Shown: positions 52,601-60,024 of the stretch, piece by piece | How positions within the stretch are numbered: the first letter of the stretch is position 1 | Layout of the letters: every line of letters starts with the position of its first letter | From: Chitinophaga oryziterrae | GTDB taxonomy: Bacteria > Bacteroidota > Bacteroidia > Chitinophagales > Chitinophagaceae | Length of the DNA stretch: 64,000 nt | Assembly: GCF_009758125.1 (NCBI RefSeq) | Contig: NZ_WRXO01000013.1 | Span: forward strand, 1-64,000 | Reading direction: 5' to 3' | Made by a program: the position numbers and the translations under genes | The notes under the pieces: generated by a model | Databases searched by the model: none | Told to the model about the DNA's origin: nothing | Seen by the model: the letters and a program-made list of their open reading frames with translations, nothing else

Positions 52601-54069
52601 AAACTATCCGGTGCCACTGGTTTCTGCAAATCCGCGCTTAAAAAGTTATGTTTCCCGCTATAATCATAACTATCATAAAATGTATAAGTCAAAGGTGTCA
52701 GCGAAGACGCAGAAATATTGGGTAGTGGATTATCTGCCGCTATAGTTATCACTTCAGCAGGTGCAGAGGGATTAATTTCAGCTGTAAATTCAGCACTTAA
52801 GCCAGAATCAAAGTTTGGTAGAAAAGTTATTGAATTGGAGGCGGTATAAGATATACTACTATCATAATCATATAAAGCTAAATCTGCTCTTGCCGGGATC
52901 TGTGTAACGATATCCTGAGAAGAAGCTGCTGTATTAAGGCTCTGCTGTAGTGCATCCCTGGTAGCATCTGAAGCATAGATGGCTGTCATTACCAACCGGT
53001 TAAGTCCATCATAAAAATTAGTCGTCCATTCCTTTGGTGACTTACTACGCTGTACAGAATCCTGTGTAAAGACAACGCGGTTTCTGATATCGTAAACCAT
53101 TGAAATGATTCCTACTCCCGGCATTTTTTTCGTAATTAAACGGCCACGCGTATCATAAGTATATTGAAGACAAAGTTCATCTGCCACATTTGTCAATACC
53201 CAATTATTGCGCATTGCCAGCTCAGTTGCTAAAGGAGGGATAATAAATTGCAAATTGCCTATATCATTATACGCATAATAAGTACATAACCAACCAACAT
53301 GTGCTGTAGTTGATGCCGTTTTTTGTATTTTCTGAAGGATCAATCTGCCCTCTTTGTCTTTATATTCAACTGACGACATTCCTTTTTCATCAATAACCGT
53401 GTTCTTATAGATCATCCCCGCAGTATAAGTACCACCACTGGTTACATTTCCGGAAGTTACATTCCATATACGGACAGAATCAGCATCAAGGTTGGTCAAA
53501 TATTGTTTTTCCACTGGTTTATTTACCCAGCTATCGCCCGAAGCATATGTTTTTAAATCCCTGTTTAAGGGCGAGAACTCATATTCTGTTTTGGTATAAA
53601 AAATATTGTCAGCAGCTCCTCCATTAGATTCGACGCTTTGATAAAAAGTTTTCTGACTGTTAAAGGGATCTGTTTTAAATTTCCCGTCACTGGTATTTGC
53701 TGTTTGCTGTGTATAAGGTAGATATTTGTATGCTTCACGACCAAAAGCATCATATATAACCGGCACCACCATATCCCGTCCTGCCGGACTAAGTCCTTTA
53801 TCAACAGTCTGTAAAGGCGAACCAAGTCCATCAAAATATTGCGTTTTTTGTTTTACTTCTCTTACCGTCTTTGTTGTAATTGCTACAGTATCACTGAGTG
53901 GCATATCTGGTTCCCAGGTACGTATAAACGTGATAATATTATTTGTGTATGCAGAAGGTACGGTTATAGGAGTAGCTGATGGTTTAGCTGCTCCTCCGGG
54001 ACTATTTTGTGCAGATAATAAAACAGGAATTAAAACCAACGGTGCTAATAAACAAGTAATATTCTTCAT
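49660..54069 (-). CDS. RHS/YD-repeat protein with DUF6443 start and lipase-like C-terminal domain
   Basis: 1469 aa with a signal peptide (cleaved near LLSAQN). Residues 45-190 form DUF6443 (TFIRTWEPDMPLSDTVAITT; KQKTQYFDGLGSPLQTV). The long middle part has YD repeats (TYDTRGRLITKKMPG; YSYDELGRIKQKRLG). The RHS core is YDYGARMYDPQIGRWHTIDP then YSYALNNPVNAIDPDG. The tail from about 1246 is variable in this class. Here it has GFNLIGHSEGAAFAAG (S1343), with plausible triad partners D1402 (VHNLSDWVSP) and H1430 (RSYHGTTV), an alpha/beta-hydrolase-like arrangement. The tail is probably an effector or toxin; target unknown. It follows the 1175-aa gene by 10 bp. Confidence 0.88.
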   Translation of the reverse strand: MKNITCLLAPLVLIPVLLSAQNSPGGAAKPSATPITVPSAYTNNIITFIRTWEPDMPLSDTVAITTKTVREVKQKTQYFDGLGSPLQTVDKGLSPAGRDMVVPVIYDAFGREAYKYLPYTQQTANTSDGKFKTDPFNSQKTFYQSVESNGGAADNIFYTKTEYEFSPLNRDLKTYASGDSWVNKPVEKQYLTNLDADSVRIWNVTSGNVTSGGTYTAGMIYKNTVIDEKGMSSVEYKDKEGRLILQKIQKTASTTAHVGWLCTYYAYNDIGNLQFIIPPLATELAMRNNWVLTNVADELCLQYTYDTRGRLITKKMPGVGIISMVYDIRNRVVFTQDSVQRSKSPKEWTTNFYDGLNRLVMTAIYASDATRDALQQSLNTAASSQDIVTQIPARADLALYDYDSSISYTASNSITFLPNFDSGLSAEFTAEINPSAPAEVITIAADNPLPNISASSLTPLTYTFYDSYDYSGKHNFLSADLQKPVAPDSLFPEAMPASYSMMTNSLLTGTKVRVLGTDQWLTTTIYYNDKGREIQIISDNGLGGKNVLTTLYSYKGKIISTYLRNQNPASPTQQTSLWNSMTYDHGGRLTAIRKRINDDVSGEKTVVTYSYDELGRIKQKRLGVDTNGGQLDSLTYSYNIRGWLKSINKIYANGIAGSTSNFFGEELSYDYGFINNQYNGNIAGVKWRSKSDGITRAYGYNYDSLNRFTVADFTQQNTSGANWTRDVMDFSVNNTTYDANGNILTMNQKGMVGTTARIIDQLTYTYKPNGSNKLAAVSDTSNTTAAKLGDFINGNASGDDYSYDGNGNLKIDKNKGITNINYNYLNLPTTVYFKDKGTVSFLYDAKGNKLKKTVVDSTVSPVKTIATAYAGNFVYNQDSLELLAHDDGRIRPVYKTGNPVTYVYEYFEKDHLGNVRVVLGDQLDSSLYVASMETASAAKEVALFSNIDETRVVKPEGYPEDNETSQNTYVAKLNAKSDGRKIGPSLILRVMAGDTISIRANAFYKSNAPADNKSKSLTEDMIQALVNALGNNLPAGNNHAASNNITPSNVGFNNNDYQTLKERNSSDNNPDRLKSYLNFALFDDQFKMVENNSGVRPVKATPDELQNLEVQKMVMEKSGFLYVYTSNETSQDVYFDNLTVAVNSGRLLEDTHYYPFGLTMAGISSNALKGMNYPENRLKYNGKESQAKEFKDGSSLSWYDYGARMYDPQIGRWHTIDPLTSKYEESSPYSYALNNPVNAIDPDGKLVIFVNGHWSRLSFGGVFGPNEAGRSYWEYFGERFIKATNRLFNDDHNAFVDGSSMFGFDQSGGDRFSIGRKYAEEHYHEWLGQMTSEDEGFNLIGHSEGAAFAAGIASYLSEMAWGSNKGHTVRTILYLSADEADEFEQDNRYFAGRSIQVHNLSDWVSPYKPIKGVDTELRVYDPKADWRSYHGTTVNSKLMRDLKELVTNTVMLNDFDVRVEGNRIIYYRR

Positions 54070-54079
54070 TGGTTTGGGA

Positions 54080-57000
54080 TTATTGGGTTATTGATTTTTT
54101 ATACTGATAATCTACCGATTTCAGCACCTTGCCGTTTAAGTCTTTAACAAGACTAAGACGACCTAAATTATCATAGAAGTAATAAGTAATGGCATTGTTT
54201 TCATCGCATATACTGGTAACTCCTTTGTGAGGGCTATAAGTATAACTTCTCATCATTCCATTATCAGGGAATAACCTCAATTCGTCTATCAGTCCACCCG
54301 TAATGCCTATACTTGTTACTCCTGTTATTTTATGCATATAAAAGGTCCATCCATTCACACTTCTTCCTTTAACCGGATAACCACTTATAGTACCTGCGAT
54401 AGTAAAAGAAGTTGTATTTCTTGTCCAGTAAGAAACTATGTATTTTTTTGTGCTTTGTAATCCCGTTCTGCTTATAGCGCCTAATGTCGTATTATAACAT
54501 CTGCTTCCTGTGGGAGAAGTAGCATCGGCGATCGTTGCACCGGTGTAAATCCAGTTTCCCTGCTGGTCACTTTCGAAGCTACTATAAGCAATATCAGCAT
54601 TCGTTGCATTTTTCACTTCAGCTACAGCATATAATTTGGAGTAATCATACAGATATGTAACCGGGCCTGCATTAGATGGTACTATATCTAATATCTGATT
54701 AAACTCGTTATAGTTATTAAATGAATAGTCTACTTCATACCTAAAATCTTTAGTAAAGTTACCGCTGTTGCTTAACGTATTACTAAACACGAAAGACGTC
54801 ATTGGAATAGGTGCCGATAGTCTGAGATTATAAATCTTGTCCGGAACTGGCTTGTCCTGTTTATAGGTGTTCAATACACCTCCAATCACATAATTTACTC
54901 CTCCGATAGTTTTGTATTGAATTTTTTCAATCGGTATAAGTATATTTTTTCGTTGCAGATTCCTTATTGCCAGTATATCGGTATTTGAAACATTCGATGT
55001 ATCATAATCAAATGAATATATCGTTTTCTCACTCATCTGATTATTTTTGCTATCAGGACTAGTTGCAATTGTAGGCAGGCTATGAAAAGGAGAATTAATT
55101 GTATAGAGATTTTGAGTAAGCAAGTTTTGAGTAGGCAAATACTCATATATATTAGTGGATTGTAAATTAAATTGTTTTGTAAAAAAGGTAGACAATGATA
55201 TATTATAAGTCCTGTCTTGGTTATTGTTGACTGGGCAATAAGAATTATAACCTACCCGGATCCCATTTGTTAGTTTTAACCTGTCTGATTCTAGATATCC
55301 ATTCTGTGTTTCTTTTACTAGTTGAAATAAGCCTCCGCTTGATTTATACTCCTTTTTACTGACCGGTGCCCCTGCCCGCCAGAATGAGTTAACAGGAACC
55401 ACAAAAGGATCTACGTAACTTCCTGCTTCGTTTACTGACATCAGGTAAACGCTTTCGGTCTTACCTAATTGTCCGATAGAACTGGAATCATACATGGTCA
55501 CTTTCTCATATTCTATGTGGCTTCCAGCTGCTGGAGCAATATTTTCATCAAAAACACTTGCCCTTATTCCACAGGAATAACAGGCTGTTCCCTGCTGATT
55601 GGGTACATTAACATCCGTTTGGCTTATATAAAAAGGTACATTTCGAAATGTGACTTGACTAAGGCTATCTGTATAGATATATCTTCTGTATTTAGGAGAT
55701 CTGTTTGTGCTATCGTTCTGCGTAATTTTCGCAATTCTTACTCCTCCGACAATATATGGAATAGGAGCATTCTGTTGTTCAAGTGCTATATTAAAATTCA
55801 AATTATACTGCATAGGTGGCCCGTCAGAGGACTGACCCGGTGTAAAAGTATAAGTGTAGGTACCAGGACTTAAGGTATCAATAACCGTTCCCCCGGAGGT
55901 ATTGTTGCTTGAACTGTAATTCATACCCAGCACATTATATAATTTATCTGTACTTACCTTGTCGGGCCCTGTAAATTGATACAGAGGATCGGAAAAATGA
56001 GTAGGGTCATATATGACAGCTCCATGCAACTGTACCGTTGGATCACCACCTCCTACTGAAGCAGGAACAATGAATGACCCACTCACAGGAGAAGTACTTA
56101 ATGTTGTAGAGGCGCTAGACAAAGGAGTAAAGTATGTTGCATTTGAAATTGTCAGAAAAGGAGATAAACTAGTAATTTCGTTATAAGAGCGTACCTTAAT
56201 CTGGTTAGGTTCATATTCAAAAACAGAACTTCCTCCTGTTGGATAATCTACTTCCTGTAACATACCCAGCACTGAACTGAAATCTGAATTTCTATCTGCA
56301 TACGATACACTATATGTCCTCCAGTTTAATAAAATATTTTCATATGGAGCATTGGGAATCAGGGAGCCATTTGATTTACCATTATAAAATCCCCAGTGGT
56401 CTTTCGAATAGCTTATGAAAGAAGGAAATATACCCATTTCATTATAATACTTAAACTTCCATGATTTACTGGTTAAAGCTCCATTTATTTCATTTACGGC
56501 TGATAATTTAAGCCTTTTATTTGTGTCAAAATAGCCTTGCGTAAAAGCATATTCTTTCACTCGCTCTCCGTCACTATTATTAATGAATAAACCTTTTACA
56601 TAAGGCACAAAGTTGCCGGGTGAAACCCCATTAATATCGGCTCTTGTTTCCATGCTGATTAGGAACTTTACATATCCCTTATCAAAAATTATAGAATCAG
56701 GTAGCAGACAACCAAAGTAACTATTCTCTGTAAATCCGTCAACAGAAGAACTTGGACAGCCAGTCTGATTGTAAGGAAAATGGTTAATTAAAGTTTTTGA
56801 ATGGGAGATCGTATAGGAATAGCTTTTGTACTTAAATAAAATAGTACGGTTTTCACTTGTAATAACCTTTGTTAGGTAATAAGCAGAGATATCATTGAAA
56901 GATGGCCTGTATTCAATATCAGAAGTTTCCAAAGTATAGCTATACTCCTGATTTGCAAAATAATAGTTATTATTTTCATTATCAGTAATCTGTATAGTAT

Positions 57001-57607
57001 CCGCGTTCTTTATTACCTTTATTTCTGATCGAGGGATAATAACAGGGTTCATCAATGTATCATAAAAGAACATGCCGGACTTTCCAAAAAACTCATAATT
57101 ATATAGGTCAAATTCTGAATCTTCCTGACTATTCATTATACGATCTAAATAAGTTCCTCTCTCAAAAGTAGTCATTTGTCCCTTAAAAAATTTCTTTATA
57201 TCCAGTAACGCCCCGGATGCAGTTACCCCTCCATAAAACATTCCGAATTGCTTAAAATCGTTTATACCATTCTGGTGAAAAGACACCATGCCGGTATAAT
57301 TCAGCGTCCATCCATCGCCAACACTTGATGGCACCTCTTCAACCATCAAACCATTTTTATGATAACTCAAGCCGATAGGAAGTGTAAATTTCCCTATGTT
57401 GATTGTTGCCAATGGAATTTCAAGGTTCACGGTACCACTGTTTTCAGAAACAGGGATATCAATGTATTTCTCCATGCTGGCAACATCAGGAGATTTAGGG
57501 ACAATCATTGGTAAAGTATTTCGTTTGTCTTGTGCCTGAAGGAGACTGCATAATAAACTCAATAATATGCAATGGAATAAAGGGCTAACAACATGATATC
57601 TTTTCAT
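54080..57607 (-). CDS. RHS-associated large exported protein (SpvB-like start, YD repeat end)
   Basis: 1175 aa with a signal peptide (LLSLLCSLLQAQDK). The start of the mature part contains YIDIPVSENSGTVNLEIPLA and LPIGLSYHKNGLMVEEVPSS with VGDGWTLNY, the opening typical of Bacteroidota SpvB/RHS companions. It ends in one YD repeat (YSPHKGVTSICDENNAITYY, FYDNLGRLSLVKDLNG). Such proteins are encoded directly before DUF6443-RHS proteins, as here (10-bp gap), and probably form a shell or carrier together with them. Confidence 0.82.
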   Translation of the reverse strand: MKRYHVVSPLFHCILLSLLCSLLQAQDKRNTLPMIVPKSPDVASMEKYIDIPVSENSGTVNLEIPLATINIGKFTLPIGLSYHKNGLMVEEVPSSVGDGWTLNYTGMVSFHQNGINDFKQFGMFYGGVTASGALLDIKKFFKGQMTTFERGTYLDRIMNSQEDSEFDLYNYEFFGKSGMFFYDTLMNPVIIPRSEIKVIKNADTIQITDNENNNYYFANQEYSYTLETSDIEYRPSFNDISAYYLTKVITSENRTILFKYKSYSYTISHSKTLINHFPYNQTGCPSSSVDGFTENSYFGCLLPDSIIFDKGYVKFLISMETRADINGVSPGNFVPYVKGLFINNSDGERVKEYAFTQGYFDTNKRLKLSAVNEINGALTSKSWKFKYYNEMGIFPSFISYSKDHWGFYNGKSNGSLIPNAPYENILLNWRTYSVSYADRNSDFSSVLGMLQEVDYPTGGSSVFEYEPNQIKVRSYNEITSLSPFLTISNATYFTPLSSASTTLSTSPVSGSFIVPASVGGGDPTVQLHGAVIYDPTHFSDPLYQFTGPDKVSTDKLYNVLGMNYSSSNNTSGGTVIDTLSPGTYTYTFTPGQSSDGPPMQYNLNFNIALEQQNAPIPYIVGGVRIAKITQNDSTNRSPKYRRYIYTDSLSQVTFRNVPFYISQTDVNVPNQQGTACYSCGIRASVFDENIAPAAGSHIEYEKVTMYDSSSIGQLGKTESVYLMSVNEAGSYVDPFVVPVNSFWRAGAPVSKKEYKSSGGLFQLVKETQNGYLESDRLKLTNGIRVGYNSYCPVNNNQDRTYNISLSTFFTKQFNLQSTNIYEYLPTQNLLTQNLYTINSPFHSLPTIATSPDSKNNQMSEKTIYSFDYDTSNVSNTDILAIRNLQRKNILIPIEKIQYKTIGGVNYVIGGVLNTYKQDKPVPDKIYNLRLSAPIPMTSFVFSNTLSNSGNFTKDFRYEVDYSFNNYNEFNQILDIVPSNAGPVTYLYDYSKLYAVAEVKNATNADIAYSSFESDQQGNWIYTGATIADATSPTGSRCYNTTLGAISRTGLQSTKKYIVSYWTRNTTSFTIAGTISGYPVKGRSVNGWTFYMHKITGVTSIGITGGLIDELRLFPDNGMMRSYTYSPHKGVTSICDENNAITYYFYDNLGRLSLVKDLNGKVLKSVDYQYKKSITQ

Positions 57608-57702
57608 ACTACAATCTAAGGGTATTGAAATTTTATAACTATTTTCTATAAGGATAAAGAAATATTACATGTTAGGACAGGGAATGTAAATCCATAATAA
57701 AC

Positions 57703-57710
57703 AAATTTAT
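57703..57710 (-). promoter_or_regulatory. Possible -7 promoter element for the RHS operon
   Basis: TAAATTTG on the minus strand fits TAnnTTTG about 95 bp before the start codon. No clear TTTG partner is seen 17-23 bp upstream. Confidence 0.3.
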
Positions 57711-57904
57711 ACATCCAATTATCTAACGAATAATTTTTTTAATGTTAATTGAGAACTAGGATTATGCATGAATAGTATATATTAGCAAATAAGTGCGTTT
57801 ACAGGGGCAAAGTTACTTTTTTAAATTTGAGAGCGAAAATCATAAAATATACTTACATATTATATCACACATTAGTATCATTTAGATTCCAACTTGATCC
57901 GGGG

Positions 57905-58010
57905 AAGAGTTAAAAAGCGCGGTTTTAGGGCGCTTATAAAATGAAAAAAGCTCTGTAAATCAATTGCATACAGAGCTGCGAAGTGCGCTGTAGTGGTGTA
58001 ATCTGTATCC
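57905..58010. repeat. Dispersed hairpin/GTGCCC repeat, copy E (diverged)
   Basis: AAAAAGCGCGGTTTTAGG and AAAAAAGCTCTGTAAATCAA, TTGCATACAGAGCT match the leader and hairpin of copy F almost base for base. The following GTGCGCTGTAGTGGT (57983 on) is a decayed version of GTGCCCAGTAGTGGT, and the TTCGAACC part is lost. With copy F it brackets the integrase pseudogene. In the same gap a 38-codon frame (58039 on, MDLGYKEMPEKNVSEWIQ) was seen but not recognised. Confidence 0.75.
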
Positions 58011-58187
58011 CTAATATGGGGCTCTGTACATAAAAGCCATGGATTTGGGCTATAAGGAGATGCCAGAAAAGAATGTATCGGAATGGATACAATCTTTATC
58101 TGATCAGAAGGAAAAATATTTTGATAAAAACCATATTCGTAACAGCCATTTGTAATCGTATATTTTTTTCACCGAAAGTAATATATA

Positions 58188-58226
58188 AAATAAAGGCTAT
58201 CCCAAAAGTGAATAGCCTTTATCTAT
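58188..58226 (-). terminator. Terminator after the integrase pseudogene
   Basis: ATAAAGGCTAT (58190-58200) pairs with ATAGCCTTTAT (58212-58222); on the minus strand TTTTATATAT follows. It lies just after the pseudogene stop at 58237. Confidence 0.7.
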
Positions 58227-58236
58227 TTTATAGGAC

Positions 58237-59331
58237 TTATACAAATGAAGTTATATCAGAATACGGTAGATGATTAATTGCCGCAGATTGATCTTTAGGT
58301 TTATGCCTTTTGTGCGTCTGCTGTACCTGTCTGGTAGTGGTATGCCCCATAAGGTAAGCAATAGTTACATCGTCCACATTCTTATCTTTCAATAAGATTG
58401 AAAAACTTAAACGAGCGCAAGATCAGGTAATGTGTTTGAGGATTTTTGCATGTCTAACCCATTCATCAAGAACTTTGTTTGATCCGTTTGCCGTGGGTAG
58501 ATAAAAAGCCTTGCTGTTTGCCGCGAACTTGCCCAGAGATAATCTTTTAATTTCTTCCAGGATAGCCAATGCAATGGAGTGAAGTGTCAACGTTACTGGC
58601 TTACCTGTTTTTTTCTGAATAATGCGGGTGATTAATATACCTCTCTGAATATCTTTCCATTCAAGTTTTTTGACATCTACCCATCTTAATCCGGTATAGC
58701 AACTAAAAAGAAAGGCCAGCTTGACTTGTTGATTAATACATGGTGTATTTAATAAGGCTATATATCCTTCCGCTTCCAGGTGTTCTTTTAATGATACACT
58801 GGGATTACTTACTGCGGGTATATCTTCGGTAGGGTTTATCCTGAAATAACTATCCCTGGAGGCGGCCTTTATCACCCATTTAAAACGAGCATAATAATTT
58901 GCTGGTGTTTCACCGGTGAGTTTATCGAGGAGGTATCTACGGAACCGCTTACAGAAGTTCTCCGTAATGTCTACAGGGGAAATGAAATCACTTTTTATGA
59001 ACTCTTTGAATTTTGTAAGACAGCAGGTTAGATGTCTGTTTCCTTCTCGTTTATTTAATTTAATGTACTCCTCAAAATATTCCACAAAGTTGGCCTTGAA
59101 CTTATGAGCCGGAATAATAGAAGTGCCGATTGCTTGTTGCTCTATAGTTAACTAACTTTTCTTTGTTTCAAGAATTTTAAGCGCCTCTTTATTGAAGTTC
59201 TTCTGTTCCTGACTATTGGGTCTGGCATAAATAAAGATGCCGGTAGTCGGGCGTTGTCCTGGTCCGCGTCCAAGGTCATAGAAGAAATGAATTTTATCTC
59301 CCTTCTTGTTTAGCTTTTCTCCAATGTTCAT
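58237..59331 (-). pseudogene. Tyrosine recombinase/integrase with two in-frame stops
   Basis: A 365-codon frame from ATG at 59331 (MNIGEKLNKKGDKIHFFYDL) to TAA at 58237, full length for phage-integrase-like enzymes, but broken by TAG at codon 60 (59154-59152) and TGA at codon 303 (58425-58423). Domains are otherwise in order: Arm-binding start (RPTTGIFIYARPNSQEQKNF), core-binding part (HKFKANFVEYFEEYIKLNK), box I Arg in SCYTGLRWVDVKKLEW, box III His in IAYLMGHTTT. The HxxR region reads stop-SCAR instead of WHCAR, and the nucleophile Tyr is His (QQTHKRH). So it is inactive on three counts. Confidence 0.9.
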
Positions 59332-59366
59332 AAAAGTGCTTTTTTAATGATGACAGCAGAAAGGCT

Positions 59367-59690
59367 CAATGAATGTGCCATGCCAATAAAAAAAGCCCCC
59401 GTGGAAACAACGTTTAAGAGCAAACGGGAGTTCCTGTGAAAAGGTGAGAAAAAGAAACTTGAAATTAATTTTAGTAACCTGTCTGTAACTCTTGTCAGTA
59501 CTGACATTTCGGCTTGTACCTGACTGCCAAAACCGAGTGTCATTTCGAGTGTCAAACCGAGTGTCAAATAGGGTGTTTTAGTCACATTTTTGAACTTAAT
59601 TTCCCTTGCGTAGTGCCGGTTGGATTCCGGTTGGATTCCTGCAAAACTGAGTGTCATTGCGAGTGTCATTTGAGTGTCGTAAATAGTGGG
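59367..59690. repeat. Integrase upstream region, copy F, with TGTCA repeats
   Basis: Related to 48653-48920. Two groups of TGTCA repeats with 11-12 bp spacing: at about 59539-59570 (GAGTGTCATTTCGAGTGTCA type) and 59653-59682. Spacing near one helical turn would put the repeats on one face of the DNA, as for recombinase arm sites or iterons. A CTCTTGTCAGTACTGACAT palindromic block at 59490-59508 is shared with the other copy. Frames of about 113-128 codons across both copies differ in sequence and are not called as genes. Confidence 0.65.
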
Positions 59691-59694
59691 AGAA

Positions 59695-59832
59695 AGGCCT
59701 AAAAAGCGTGATTTTATGACATTCGGGGAATAAAAAAAGCTCTGTAAATCAATGACTTACAGAGCTATCAGAGTGCCCAGTAGCGGTAAGTTTTCGAACC
59801 AAATGGCATTGATAATCAGTAAATTAGTATAA
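59695..59832. repeat. Dispersed hairpin/GTGCCC repeat, copy F (best preserved)
   Basis: Order: AAAAAGCGTGATTTTATGAC and ATTCGGGGAA (leader), hairpin AGCTCTGTAAATCA with TGACTTACAGAGCT (59739-59766), GTGCCCAGTAGCGGTAAG (59773 on), TTTTCGAACCAAATGG and CATTGATAATCAGTAAATTA. On the minus strand the hairpin ends in seven T, so it also works as a terminator. Not an intact tRNA; only the GGGCAC end is tRNA-like. Confidence 0.8.
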
Positions 59833-60024
59833 TACTGTTTGAAAAAGTTAATTTGATAGTCCTTCACCTCTGACTAAAAAGTATGTAAGTTGAAAACATA
59901 CGGAGTGACTAGATTATAGCAAGGCGTTATTAATGTGTTTTTTGGCCGTAATCTGTAAAAATTGTAGATTTATCAATTCCCGAAAATACTTTCATGAAGC
60001 CCCATATTATAAACATTGACATCT
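59833..60024. other. Gap before the ATPase-nuclease gene
   Basis: Less than 200 bp, AT-rich, with a partial inverted repeat AATCT/AGATT around 59951-59972 and no clear promoter box. Confidence 0.3.

Noticed and set aside
58073..58273. 66-codon plus-strand frame near the integrase end
   Set aside because: It runs through the terminator hairpin and antisense to the integrase C-terminus.
58423..58425. TGA in the integrase as selenocysteine or programmed readthrough
   Set aside because: The position fits a mutated Trp codon, there is no evident SECIS-like element, and the protein also has another stop and lacks the catalytic Tyr.
59328..59669. 113-codon minus-strand frame upstream of the integrase (and a similar 128-codon frame at 48530-48916)
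   Set aside because: The two frames resemble each other only because the DNA is a repeat; the protein sequence is dominated by the TGTCA array (reading MTL/LTLEMTL) and one copy runs through the VOC fragment. Better explained as binding-site DNA.
59773..59803. tRNA gene in the GTGCCC...TTCGAACC motif
   Set aside because: The TTCGA and GGGCAC parts look tRNA-like, but no T-stem, acceptor or anticodon arm can be paired. At most a relic of a tRNA 3' end.
38027..59832. CRISPR array
   Set aside because: The repeats are 130 bp, kilobases apart, and separated by genes; no short regular spacers are seen anywhere in the window.
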